A stretch of DNA of 64,000 bases, taken from positions 3,968,001 through 4,032,000 of the forward strand of contig NC_020126.1 of assembly GCF_000331735.1 (NCBI RefSeq). Direction: 5' to 3'. The notes under the pieces are model-generated. The model was not told the origin of the DNA. It searched no databases and saw only the letters and a list, made by a program, of their open reading frames with translations. Source of the stretch: Myxococcus stipitatus DSM 14675. GTDB taxonomy: Bacteria; Myxococcota; Myxococcia; Myxococcales; Myxococcaceae. A program made the translations under genes and the position numbers. This document shows, piece by piece, positions 46,794 to 55,488 of this stretch (position 1 is its first letter; each line of letters opens with the position of its first letter).

Positions 46794-48521
46794 CTAGCGG
46801 GAGCCGGGGCGCTCGTCGTCGCCGGCGCCGCGGACGCTCTCCTGGGCGCGCTCCCTCACCGCGGTGAGGGCCTGGAACAGCGGATCGGTGGACTTCTGGT
46901 GCAGCGCGCCCGTGGCGTACTGGGCGCGGCACCAGGCCTCGTCGACGCGTCCTTCCTTGTCCCGGTGCGGCAGGAGCGGAAAGAGCTCGGTGCGATCAGG
47001 AAGGTGCTCGGCGCCCAGTCGGAGCTCCAGGTGGTGGCGGAGCGCCTGGCGGCGGGGGCTGGCTTCGCGCTCGAAGTGCTCCTTCTCCTCGGCGCCGGTG
47101 AAGACGAGCAGCACGTGCTTGGACTGGCCCGGCGTGCCTCCCGAGGGCACGGAGGTGACGCAGGCCCCCGAGACGAAGGGGAGGTCCGCGAGCGCCTCGA
47201 CGACCTCGGAGGAGGGATAGACGCGGCCCGAGCGCCGGGCGTCACGCGTCCCCGCGAAGAGGTACTGCTCCCCCTGGCGCGCGAGGATGACGTAGCCCGG
47301 GGGCCGCCCCTTGTCGGGCAGCGGGGTGAACACCCCTGTATCACTCGCGGCCTCCTGACCGCTGAGGTTGAGGTCCTTGAGGGCCCAGGCCCGCCCTGGC
47401 GCGGGGGCGATGCCCGTGTGCAGCTCCTCCGTGTGCCGCCGCGACACGAGCACCGCGCCTCCCTCCGCCGCGTCGATGAGCACGTGCGTGTGGGGCACCT
47501 TGCCCAGCTCGCTCTGCCGGAGCCAGTCCCGCCAGGACTCCCAGTCCAGCGCATCCTCGGCGCCGCGGAACCAGTGGGCCACGCCGCGCAGGGGGCCTCG
47601 GTGCGCGCGAGTGAGGGCGGTCCGCAGGGCGGCGCTGACGCCGAGCGTGCGCAGGGGCTGCTCGGTGAGGCGGGTGGGGGCGCGCTCCACGTCGGCGGGC
47701 TCCATGTGCAGATACGTCGCGCCTCGGAGCAGGGTGGCGAAGAGGAGCGCGGGCTGGTGCTGGAGGAAGTGCATGCCGGGCGCGGCGAAGAGGTCGCCGG
47801 TGCCCAGGCCGTAGGTGAGCAGCCCGTCTCGCAGCGCGCCGGTCCACGCGCGCTCGGCGGAGAGCGGCACGGGCGTCTCCGGAGGAGAGACGAGCGGCGA
47901 GAACAGCAGGGCCACCGTGTCGTGGGGCCGGTACGTGTGCGAGGTGAAGGACGGCGCCGCGTCGCCTCGGGAGCGCAGGAGGAGCGGCTCGAAGCCCTTG
48001 AGCAGCGGGACTTGATGGGGCTCGGTGGAGAGGTGCTGGGGCTCCAGCAGCGCGAGCCGGCGGGACAGGAACAGGGTGCCGGTGGGGGGCAGCACGCTGA
48101 TGCACGCGCCCAGCTTCAGCGAGGCCATCATCGACACGAGCAGTTCGGGCCCCAGCGCATGGACGAGCGCGACCTTCGCACCCGGCTTGACACCCTGCGC
48201 CGCCCACTCGGTGGCCCGGCGGGAGGCGCGGTCGCCGAGCTCCCGGTAGGTCAGTGGCAGCCATCCCCGCGCGGCGTCCCAGGCGCGGAAGGCCGGCGCG
48301 GTGGAGTCGGCGTGGCGGACGGTCAGGTCATGAAAGAAGTCGTAATGCTGGCCCGGGCGGCTCTTGGGCGTCGCGGCGCCTCGGCCCGCGTGGTGCTGCG
48401 CGAGCGCGGCGATGAAGCCCTCGGGGTCGCTCCAGCTCTCCCGGAGCCAGGAGGGCAGCCCTCCGTCTGAAGGGGCGGTGTCGTTCTGGCGGAGGAGGAT
48501 GTCCCGGAGGTCGAAGGGCAT
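46794..48521 (-). CDS. AMP-binding-enzyme-like protein with degenerate P-loop
   Basis: A 575-residue protein resembling adenylate-forming enzymes: HYDFFHDLTVRHADSTAPAF, TYRELGDRASRRA, and ALGPELLVSMMASLKLGACI in the N-domain, and LFAGTRDARRSGRVYPSSEV followed by HRDKEGRVDE in the C-domain. The nucleotide P-loop (usually TSGTTG.PKG) is not recognisable: the equivalent region reads VALLFSPLVSPPETP. It may have lost adenylation activity. It lies 194 bases upstream of the T6SS operon on the same strand, so co-transcription is possible but unproven. It is divergent from pntA. Confidence 0.72.
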   Translation of the reverse strand: MPFDLRDILLRQNDTAPSDGGLPSWLRESWSDPEGFIAALAQHHAGRGAATPKSRPGQHYDFFHDLTVRHADSTAPAFRAWDAARGWLPLTYRELGDRASRRATEWAAQGVKPGAKVALVHALGPELLVSMMASLKLGACISVLPPTGTLFLSRRLALLEPQHLSTEPHQVPLLKGFEPLLLRSRGDAAPSFTSHTYRPHDTVALLFSPLVSPPETPVPLSAERAWTGALRDGLLTYGLGTGDLFAAPGMHFLQHQPALLFATLLRGATYLHMEPADVERAPTRLTEQPLRTLGVSAALRTALTRAHRGPLRGVAHWFRGAEDALDWESWRDWLRQSELGKVPHTHVLIDAAEGGAVLVSRRHTEELHTGIAPAPGRAWALKDLNLSGQEAASDTGVFTPLPDKGRPPGYVILARQGEQYLFAGTRDARRSGRVYPSSEVVEALADLPFVSGACVTSVPSGGTPGQSKHVLLVFTGAEEKEHFEREASPRRQALRHHLELRLGAEHLPDRTELFPLLPHRDKEGRVDEAWCRAQYATGALHQKSTDPLFQALTAVRERAQESVRGAGDDERPGSR

Positions 48522-48552
48522 GAGGGCTTTCTCCCGCCGAGTCTATGCGACG

Positions 48553-48572
48553 GGTGGACATGTGCGTCCACC
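48553..48572. promoter_or_regulatory. Inverted repeat in the divergent region before pnt
   Basis: GGTGGAC-atgtgc-GTCCACC: perfect 7-base arms, 6-base spacer. A further perfect palindrome TGGATATCCA lies about 60 bases to its right. Both sit between the AMP-binding-like gene and pntA and may be operators for either; the regulator is unknown. Confidence 0.3.
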
Positions 48573-48739
48573 TGCTCAGGCAAGAGTCGGGCCGAAGTCC
48601 CGGCAAGGTTTCCGGGGGCGCGTGGGTGGTGGATATCCACTACGTCTCGCAATGCCTCTCCAGACAGGGGCTGTGGGGGAAAACCCTGTCGTCGCGAGGG
48701 ATTGAGTCGGTGTGGAGGGATTGGCCTATGCTGTCTTGC

Positions 48740-49879
48740 ATGATCATCGCCATTCCCCGTGAAACAGTGCCGGGCGAACGGCGGGTCGCGCTCGTGGCGG
48801 AGAGCGTGAAACGCCTCGTCGGCAAGAAGCACGAAGTGGTGGTCGAGAGTGGTGCGGGCCAGGGCGCGGAGTGCTCCGACGAGGAGTTCCGTGCCGTGGG
48901 TGCGCGCATCGAGTCGAGCGCGGAGGCTGTCTATGCCGCGGCCGATGTGCTGCTCAAGATCCAGCCGCCGGACGCGGCGGAGGTGGAGCGGCTCAAGGCG
49001 GACTCGGTGTTGGTGAGCCTGGCCTATCCCATGTCGAACCCGAAGCTGGCGAAGGAGATTGCGCGGCGCAAGGTGACGCTCCTGGCCACGGACATGATTC
49101 CGCGCACGACGCTGGCGCAGATGATGGACGTGCTCAGCTCGCAGGCCACCATCGCGGGCTATCGCGCGGTGCTGCTGGCGGCGGAGGGGCTGCCCCGGTT
49201 GTTCCCCATGCTGATGACGGCGGCCGGCACCATTCCTCCCGCGAAGGTGCTGGTGCTGGGCGCGGGCGTCGCGGGCCTGCAGGCCATCGCCACGGCGCGC
49301 CGGCTGGGCGCGGTGGTGGAGGCGTACGACGTGCGCAAGGTGGTGAAGGAGCAGGTGGAGAGCCTGGGCGCGCGCTTCGTCAACATCGACATCGAGGACG
49401 CCGCGGGCTCCGGAGGCTACGCGAAGGAGTTGAGCGACGAGGCCAAGCGCAAGCAGGCCGAGGTGCTCGCGACACACGTGGCGAAGTCGGACGCGGTCAT
49501 CACCACGGCGCTGGTGCCCGGGCGGCGCGCGCCGGTGCTGCTGCCCGCGGACATGGTGCGGCGGATGAAGAGCGGCTCGGTGGTGGTGGACATCGCCGCC
49601 GAGCAAGGGGGCAACTGTGAGCTGACGAGGCCCGGGGAGCGCTACCGCACGGAGACAGGAGTCACCGTCATCGGGGAGCGCAACCTGCCCAGTCAGCTCG
49701 CGGTGCATGCCAGCGCGATGTACTCGCGCAACATGGAGAAGCTGCTCGGGCACGTCACCGACAAGGACGGCGTGCTCAAGCTGGATGTCTCGGATGAAAT
49801 CGTGAAGGGCATGCTCATCACCCGTGGCGGGGACGTCGTCCACCCGGCCGTGGCGGATGTGGCCATGAGGGAGGGGTGA
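48740..49879 (+). CDS. pntAA: NAD(P) transhydrogenase subunit alpha, part 1
   Basis: A 379-residue NAD(H)-binding subunit (domain I) of the proton-translocating transhydrogenase, which moves hydride from NADH to NADP+ driven by the proton gradient. Motifs: IAIPRETVPGERRVALVAES at the start, the NAD Rossmann motif VLVLGAGVAGLQAIATARRL (about residues 170-190), ESLGARFV, and IAAEQGGNCELT. Start ATG 48740 gives the usual N-terminus; an upstream in-frame ATG at 48728 is possible. A TATGCT box at 48727-48732 would start transcription close to this ATG. Confidence 0.92.
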   Translation: MIIAIPRETVPGERRVALVAESVKRLVGKKHEVVVESGAGQGAECSDEEFRAVGARIESSAEAVYAAADVLLKIQPPDAAEVERLKADSVLVSLAYPMSNPKLAKEIARRKVTLLATDMIPRTTLAQMMDVLSSQATIAGYRAVLLAAEGLPRLFPMLMTAAGTIPPAKVLVLGAGVAGLQAIATARRLGAVVEAYDVRKVVKEQVESLGARFVNIDIEDAAGSGGYAKELSDEAKRKQAEVLATHVAKSDAVITTALVPGRRAPVLLPADMVRRMKSGSVVVDIAAEQGGNCELTRPGERYRTETGVTVIGERNLPSQLAVHASAMYSRNMEKLLGHVTDKDGVLKLDVSDEIVKGMLITRGGDVVHPAVADVAMREG

Positions 49880-49880
49880 C

Positions 49881-50174
49881 ATGTCTCTGACGCTCATCTT
49901 CGGCCTGTACGTCTTCTTCCTGGCGGCCTTCACCGGCTACCAGGTCATCTCCAAGGTGCCTCACCTGTTGCATACGCCGCTGATGGCTTTCACCAACGCC
50001 ATCTCCGGAATCTCCCTGGTGGGCTCGCTGCTCGCGGCGGGCGGACACTTCGGGACCTTGTCGACGGCGCTGGGCGCGGTGGCGGTGCTCGCCGCGAGCA
50101 TCAACGTCATCGGCGGGTTCCTCATCACCGACCGCATGCTGCGGATGTTCAAGAAGAAGGGAGGCGCGCGATGA
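49881..50174 (+). CDS. pntAB: NAD(P) transhydrogenase subunit alpha, part 2 (membrane)
   Basis: A 97-residue membrane component (first part of domain II). Three hydrophobic segments are visible at about residues 2-20, 36-56 and 62-84 (SLTLIFGLYVFFLAAFTGYQ, ISGISLVGSLLAAGG, LGAVAVLAASINVIGGF). The conserved VPHLLHTPLMAFTNAISG loop is typical. It begins 1 base after part 1 and overlaps pntB by 4 bases; the three-polypeptide layout is that of many soil bacteria. Confidence 0.95.
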   Translation: MSLTLIFGLYVFFLAAFTGYQVISKVPHLLHTPLMAFTNAISGISLVGSLLAAGGHFGTLSTALGAVAVLAASINVIGGFLITDRMLRMFKKKGGAR

Positions 50175-51622
50175 CCGCCGCCCAGCCGCAGGTCGCGCAG
50201 GCCGTCATCGGGGCGCTCTCCACGACGGAGACCTTCGTCCAGCTCCTCTACCTCACCGCCTCCATCCTCTTCGTCCTGGGCCTGAAGGACCTGGGCGACG
50301 CACAGACGGCGCGCCGGGGTGTGCTGCTGGCGGAGATAGGCATGGTGGCCGCCGTCGCCGGCACGCTGCTGTTCGGCGTGGACAAGGGCATCATCGTGCG
50401 GTGGGAGTGGATTGTCGTGGCGCTCCTCATCGGCACGGGCGTGGGCACGGCCATGGGCCTGTGGATTCCCATGACGAAGATGCCGGAGCGCATCGCGCTG
50501 TCGCACGCCTTCGGTGGACTCGCCGTGGCGTTGGTCGGCGTCGTCGAATACCTGAACCACGGCGGCCCGCAGATGGGGACGCTGCACATCACCGCCACGG
50601 GGCTCGAGGTCGCGCTGGGCGCGCTGACCTTCACCGGCAGCTTGATGGCGTTCGGAAAGCTGCAGGGCTTCATCACCGGACGGCCCGTCACCTATCCGCT
50701 GCAGAACCTGTCGAACCTGGCGATGATTGTCGGCACGCTGGGGCTCATCGGCCTGCTGGTCTATTCGCCGGGGGCCTCCTGGGCCTTCTACGCGGTGGCC
50801 ACGCTGGGCGTGCTGCTGGGGGTGTTGCTGGTGCTCCCCATCGGCGGCGCGGACATGCCGGTGGTCATCTGCTTGCTCAACTCCTACGCGGGCCTGGCGG
50901 CCTCGGCCACGGGGTTCGCGCTGGACAACAACGTGCTCATCATCTGCGGCGCGCTGGACGGCTTCTCCGGCTTCCTGCTCGGCATGATGATGTCCAAGGC
51001 GATGAACCGCTCGTTCTCCAACGTGCTGTTCGGCGCGTTCGGCGCGGCGCCCGAAGGCAAGGCCGTCACGGAAGGCGCGGCCCCGTCGGGTCCGGCGCCG
51101 AACGTGGGCAGCGTGGAGGAGGCCGCGGAGGTGCTGCGCGCGGCGCGCTCCGTCATCGTCGTGCCGGGCTACGGCATGGCCGTGTCGCAGGCGCAGCACG
51201 CGGTCAGGGACCTGGCCAATGTCCTCGCGGCCAACGGCTGTGACGTGCGCTACGCCATCCACCCGGTGGCGGGCCGCATGCCCGGGCACATGAACGTGCT
51301 GCTCGCGGAAGCCAACGTCCCGTATGACCACCTGTTCGACCTGGACGTCATCAACGACGACTTCACCGCCACCGACGTGGCGCTCGTAGTGGGAGCCAAC
51401 GACGTCGTGAATCCCGCCGCGCGCTCCAACCAGAGCAGCCCCATCTACGGCATGCCCATCCTCTCCGCCGACATGGCGAAGACGTGTGTCGTGCTCAAGC
51501 GCTCACTCAACGCGGGCTTCGCCGGCATCGAGAACGAGCTCTTCGTGCGCTCCAACACGATGATGGTGCTGGGCGACGCGAAGAAGACGCTGATGCAGTT
51601 CACCTCCGCCCTCAAGGAATAG
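50171..51622 (+). CDS. pntB: NAD(P) transhydrogenase subunit beta
   Basis: A 483-residue subunit with the remaining membrane helices (domain II, residues ~15-280) and the NADP(H)-binding domain III at the C-terminus (VIVVPGYGMAVSQAQHAVRD, HPVAGRMPGHMNVLLAEANV, VALVVGANDVVNPAA). GYGMA and GRMPGHMNVLLAEA are family signatures. It completes the operon, which supplies NADPH. A strong hairpin follows about 55 bases after the stop. Confidence 0.96.
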   Translation: MTAAQPQVAQAVIGALSTTETFVQLLYLTASILFVLGLKDLGDAQTARRGVLLAEIGMVAAVAGTLLFGVDKGIIVRWEWIVVALLIGTGVGTAMGLWIPMTKMPERIALSHAFGGLAVALVGVVEYLNHGGPQMGTLHITATGLEVALGALTFTGSLMAFGKLQGFITGRPVTYPLQNLSNLAMIVGTLGLIGLLVYSPGASWAFYAVATLGVLLGVLLVLPIGGADMPVVICLLNSYAGLAASATGFALDNNVLIICGALDGFSGFLLGMMMSKAMNRSFSNVLFGAFGAAPEGKAVTEGAAPSGPAPNVGSVEEAAEVLRAARSVIVVPGYGMAVSQAQHAVRDLANVLAANGCDVRYAIHPVAGRMPGHMNVLLAEANVPYDHLFDLDVINDDFTATDVALVVGANDVVNPAARSNQSSPIYGMPILSADMAKTCVVLKRSLNAGFAGIENELFVRSNTMMVLGDAKKTLMQFTSALKE

Positions 51623-51675
51623 CCCTCACCAGCAGAGCGGATGTCACCCACTGCTGTTATTGTGGCTTGTGACGA

Positions 51676-51696
51676 CGCGCCTGTGACCCAGGCGCG
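51676..51696 (+). terminator. Terminator-like hairpin after the pnt operon
   Basis: CGCGCCTG (51676-51683) and CAGGCGCG (51689-51696) are perfect 8-base complements with a 5-base loop (TGACC), 54 bases downstream of pntB. No U-run follows. The rest of the 333-base stretch between pntB and the next gene shows no other feature I can support apart from the ribosome site near 51942. Confidence 0.5.
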
Positions 51697-51955
51697 CGTG
51701 GAGGTCATTCTCCGCGCAGGTGGTTGGGTGTGTGGTGGTGTGTCTTTCCGACACGATTGAGAATGGAGATATCCACCCGGGATGACTCACGGGTGTGGAC
51801 CCTGGCCACCTTCGCGCAGAGACTCGCCGTTGACGAAATCGCGCGTCGGCATTCCATTGATGGGGTTCGGTTGGTGGTGGGGCAGGGTGGACGCAAGGAG
51901 TGGGCGAATGGTCGGCGACTCACGGGATGGAAAACTCCCTCCAGGAGGGGAGCCC

Positions 51956-53605
51956 ATGACGGGTTCCCCGGAGCCGGATGGCGGAGGCACTCCCGTGTTC
52001 GGTGGTGTGTCGGACGCTGAGCTGGATGTCTTCGTTGGCCAGCTGCGCACGGACAAGAACCCGCGGGCCCCCGCGGCGGCGGCGTCCTCGCGGGCTCGCG
52101 GTGACGTGCACGGAGATCGGCTGCACAAGGGGGTGCGCCGCTCCCTGGTGTCGTCCGTGTTGGCGGAGGAGGCCCCCGCGCAGGCGCGGCCTCCCGAGGA
52201 GAAGCACGCCTGGTTCGTCGTCCTGGGCGCGGGCTCGGTGGGGCCTCTCGACGCGCAGGCCCTCAAGGGACATTGGGACCGGGGAGAGCTCGGGCCGGAC
52301 TCGCTGTGCTGGCGCGTGGGGTTCGCCGCGTGGCTGCCCTTGGGGCAGGTGCCGGAGCTGATCGAGACATTCGCGCCGTTGCCCCTGGAGCTGAGCGCCG
52401 CGGTGGATGCGGCCTTGAGCGCGCTGGCGGACGGGCCTGACCTCTCGCCGATGGTGCCCATGGCGACGGGCTCGGCCGCGCCGGCGCTGATCGCCGCGGC
52501 GTCCTCCGTGAGTGTTCCGGTGGACCCCGTGGGCGCGCATGCGGTGCTCGCGGAGGTCACCGCCGCTTCGGAGCAAGTCGAGGCCCGTTGGCGGCTGAGC
52601 GGCTGGTGGTTCACCCTGGCCGGTGGGGTCGCGGGCGGCGTGACGGTCGCCCTGGTCATGGGGTTGATGGGGGGGTGGAGCGGAATCTCCGCGGTGCTGG
52701 CTCGGAAGAAGGACGTGGCGCCCGTCGCCGCGAGCCCCAGCCCGGTGGAGGCTGCTCCCGTCGTGAGTCCTCCGCCCGTGGCCGCGGCTCCGGTGACTCC
52801 CGCGCCCGTCGCGGCGACGTCACCCGCGGCGGTGGTGGTTCCCGTCGAAGCTCCGGCCCCCGCCGTGGAGAAGCGCGCGACTGAAGGCTCCGGCGTGGCG
52901 GGGGCGGGGGGCGGTGCGTCGCCCGCGGTGACGAGTCCCGCGCGTCCGTCCCTCACGGGGGTGGCGACGGTGGAGCGGGGCGGTGCGCTGCCCGTGTTGT
53001 CGGCCTCCGGTGGAGGGCTTGGGACGTCCCTGGTGGGCACGTCGTCCACGTCTCGTGTCGCGCGCGATGTGGAGTCCGCGCCCGCCGCGGCCGTCGCCGC
53101 GCGGGTGCCCGAGCTCAAGCTGGGGTCCAGCAAGAAGCCCGCGTCGCCGCCTGCGCCCACGATGGCTCCGGCGAGTGCGGAGCCCGCGAAGCCGGCCTCC
53201 GACGATGACCTGGGGCTCGACGAGGACTTCGACCGGGAGCTGTCGGGGCCTGTCGCGGGCTCGGGCAAGCGAGAGGGCCCCCGGAATGTGTACGTGCCTC
53301 CCGTGGCGCCCATCCAGAATCCTCGCGTGACGCTCACGCAGTCGGATGTCTTCGAGGTGGTGCTCGCCAAGAAGGCGGAGGTCACCGCGTGCGCCAACGC
53401 CAAGCCGCGTCCCGTGGACGAGGGCACTCGCGTGGTGGTCCGTTGGACCATCCTGCCCAGCGGCGAAGTGGATGAAGTCGTGACGGAGACGGCCTCGCTG
53501 AAGGGCACCGCGTTCGCGCGTTGCGTCGAGGGGCGTGTCCGCGCGTGGGTCTTCCCCAAGCACCAGGAGCAAGGGGGCGCCGTGCGCTTCCCGTTCGTCT
53601 TCTAG
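51956..53605 (+). CDS. GYF-domain / AgmX-PglI-C-terminal-domain protein
   Basis: A 549-residue protein. A GYF-like (DUF4339) module lies at about residues 80-135 (WFVVLGAGSVGPLDAQAL, LGPDSLCWRVGFAAWLPLGQ). A single membrane segment follows at about 218-240 (WFTLAGGVAGGVTVALVMGL), then a ~200-residue Pro/Ala/Ser-rich periplasmic linker. The C-terminal ~90 residues match the AgmX/PglI (TonB-like) domain: KAEVTACANAKP, VVVRWTILPSGEVDEV, FARCVEGRVRAWVFP. Such proteins occur with gliding or polar-growth machinery in myxobacteria. ATG 51956 has AGGAGGGG 6 bases upstream (51942-51949); the longer upstream frame is unlikely. Confidence 0.82.
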   Translation: MTGSPEPDGGGTPVFGGVSDAELDVFVGQLRTDKNPRAPAAAASSRARGDVHGDRLHKGVRRSLVSSVLAEEAPAQARPPEEKHAWFVVLGAGSVGPLDAQALKGHWDRGELGPDSLCWRVGFAAWLPLGQVPELIETFAPLPLELSAAVDAALSALADGPDLSPMVPMATGSAAPALIAAASSVSVPVDPVGAHAVLAEVTAASEQVEARWRLSGWWFTLAGGVAGGVTVALVMGLMGGWSGISAVLARKKDVAPVAASPSPVEAAPVVSPPPVAAAPVTPAPVAATSPAAVVVPVEAPAPAVEKRATEGSGVAGAGGGASPAVTSPARPSLTGVATVERGGALPVLSASGGGLGTSLVGTSSTSRVARDVESAPAAAVAARVPELKLGSSKKPASPPAPTMAPASAEPAKPASDDDLGLDEDFDRELSGPVAGSGKREGPRNVYVPPVAPIQNPRVTLTQSDVFEVVLAKKAEVTACANAKPRPVDEGTRVVVRWTILPSGEVDEVVTETASLKGTAFARCVEGRVRAWVFPKHQEQGGAVRFPFVF

Positions 53606-53625
53606 GTCCACCCTCCGGAGCGCTC

Positions 53626-53973
53626 ATGCCTGCCTACGTCGTCGTCGAGGTCTCGGTGCATGACGTCCAGACGTATGAGCGCTACAAGCAGCTCGCGCCG
53701 CCCTCCATCGCGCTCTACGGCGGGCGCTATCTCGTGCGCGGCGGGGCCACCGAGGCGCTCGAGGGGACGTGGCAGCCTCCGCGCTTCGTGCTGCTCGAGT
53801 TCCCCACCGTCGCACACGCTCGCGACTGGTGGAGCTCTCCCGAGTACGCCGCCGCCAAGGCCCTGCGCCATGCCAGCGCGCACACGATGATGTTGTTGAT
53901 GGATGGACTCCCCGGGGAGGACCGGCACGCCGGGGTGTCGACTGGCGCCAATGGGGCCTCCGCGTCGCCCTGA
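53626..53973 (+). CDS. DUF1330-family protein
   Basis: A 115-residue protein of the DUF1330 dimeric ferredoxin-like fold: AYVVVEVSVHDVQTYERYKQ, YGGRYLVRGG and VLLEFPTVAHARDWWSSPEY are the conserved blocks of the family, whose function is unknown. The last ~20 residues (GVSTGANGASASP) are an unconserved tail. It starts 20 bases after the previous stop and is probably co-transcribed with it. Confidence 0.87.
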   Translation: MPAYVVVEVSVHDVQTYERYKQLAPPSIALYGGRYLVRGGATEALEGTWQPPRFVLLEFPTVAHARDWWSSPEYAAAKALRHASAHTMMLLMDGLPGEDRHAGVSTGANGASASP

Positions 53974-54081
53974 GCGAGTGCGCTCGACCGGAGCCCGCGA
54001 TGGAACCCGAGTAGCCTTGTCGTGGGCTGGGGCATCGCGCTCGCATTCCGCGAGGAAGGGCTCGGCCAGGGCTGGAGCGCC

Positions 54082-55488
54082 ATGTCGTCCCTCGAGCATC
54101 TCTCGCGCCGCTGTCTCCTCCTGCTGTGTGTGCTGGCCGTCGCTTGCGGAGAGGAGGACAGGCCGCCGCGGGACGAGGACATCCTGAGCCGACTGTTGGC
54201 CATCCCGGGGCTCACCGTCCGCGAGGAGCCCGTGGGACCGGGGATTCCCCCGGACCACCGGTTCTTCGTCATGGAGTTCGACCAGCCCGCGGACCATGCG
54301 CAGCCAGAGGGGCAGCGCTTCCGCCAGAAGCTGACGCTGCTGCACGCCTCGAGCGCGCGGCCCATGGTGCTCTACACCAGTGGCTACTTCGTCTCCACGC
54401 AGCCCTCGCGGCGCGAGCCCACGCAGTGGCTGGAGGCCAATCAGCTCTCCATCGAGCACCGCTTCTTCGGAACGAGCAGGCCCGCTCCCGCGGACTGGAG
54501 CCAGCTCACCATCCGCCAGTCCGCGGATGACTTCCACCGCATCGTGGAAGCCTTCAAGCCGCTGTATCCGGCTCGATGGATCTCCACGGGCGCGAGCAAG
54601 GGCGGCGAGACGATGGTGTTCTTCCGTCGCTTCTACCCGGGCGACGTGGCGGGGACGGTGGCGTATGTCGCGCCGCTCGCGCGCTTCGATGATGACCGCT
54701 TCATCGCCTTCCAGGAGTCCGTGGGCGCGGCGTCGTGCCGCGAGCGGCTGAAGTCCTTCCAGCACGCGGCGCTGGACAATCGCGCGGCCCTCCTCGCGGA
54801 GCTGGACACGCGGGCCACGCGGCGCGGCCTCACGTTCAACCACCTGGGGAAGGACGTCGCGCTGGAGCACGCCATCATCGAGCACTACTTCTACTTCTGG
54901 CAGTACGAGTCCCAGTCGCGCTGCGGCACCGTGCCGACGCCGTCCGCTTCCGCCACCGTGCTCATGGACGAGCTGGACGGGCTCGTCGACATGGGCAGCT
55001 TCTCCGACAGCCAGGTGGAAGCCTATGGCCCCTACAACTACCAGGCCGCCGTGGAGCTGGGCTACCCACGGCCCTTCGAGACGCACCTGGCCGGCCGCCT
55101 CCAGTTTCCTGGCACTGACGTCCCCCAGGCCTACGCGCCGCGCGGTGTCCCCACGACCTTCCAGCCGGGCTCGATGCCAGACATCCAGGACTGGGTCTCC
55201 CGGGAAGGGGAGCGCCTGATGTTCGTCTATGGCGGGAACGACCCGTGGTCCGCCGCGCCGTACACACTGGGGGGCGCGCGCGACTCCGTCCTCTACACCG
55301 TGCCGGGCGGCAACCACGGCGCGCGGCTGGCGCTGCTCCCGGAGGCCCAACGCAACGAGGCCCGCGCCCTCCTTCGTCAGTGGGCTGACTTGGAGTTCGG
55401 GGCCTCGGAACTGCGAACGTCAAACAGGTGGCTGGAGCCCGAAGGCGAGGAGTGGGGTCCCCGCCTCGGGCGTCCGCGGTCGCGCTAG
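54082..55488 (+). CDS. Secreted S37-family tripeptidyl/prolyl aminopeptidase-like lipoprotein
   Basis: A 468-residue alpha/beta-hydrolase peptidase. The signal peptide ends LAVAC at residues ~15-19, a lipobox, so the protein is likely lipid-anchored. The S37 features are present: HRFFVMEFDQPADH, IEHRFFGTSRP, and the nucleophile motif TGASKGG with Ser 172. Downstream, YGGNDPWSA carries the Asp and GGNHGAR the His of the triad. Start ATG 54082 gives a proper signal peptide; an in-frame upstream start at 54022 would bury it. The gene converges with the M4 protease gene, sharing CTAG at 55485-55488. Confidence 0.85.
   Translation: MSSLEHLSRRCLLLLCVLAVACGEEDRPPRDEDILSRLLAIPGLTVREEPVGPGIPPDHRFFVMEFDQPADHAQPEGQRFRQKLTLLHASSARPMVLYTSGYFVSTQPSRREPTQWLEANQLSIEHRFFGTSRPAPADWSQLTIRQSADDFHRIVEAFKPLYPARWISTGASKGGETMVFFRRFYPGDVAGTVAYVAPLARFDDDRFIAFQESVGAASCRERLKSFQHAALDNRAALLAELDTRATRRGLTFNHLGKDVALEHAIIEHYFYFWQYESQSRCGTVPTPSASATVLMDELDGLVDMGSFSDSQVEAYGPYNYQAAVELGYPRPFETHLAGRLQFPGTDVPQAYAPRGVPTTFQPGSMPDIQDWVSREGERLMFVYGGNDPWSAAPYTLGGARDSVLYTVPGGNHGARLALLPEAQRNEARALLRQWADLEFGASELRTSNRWLEPEGEEWGPRLGRPRSR

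Noticed and set aside
48323..49933. A 536-codon open frame antisense to pntAA
   Set aside because: It is shadow coding of a conserved gene; its translation lacks any family motif.
51763..52020. A possible small protein starting at the ATG near 51763 (MEISTRDDSRVW...)
   Set aside because: It overlaps the start of the GYF/AgmX-PglI gene in another frame, its codon third positions are not strongly GC-rich, and it has no ribosome site.
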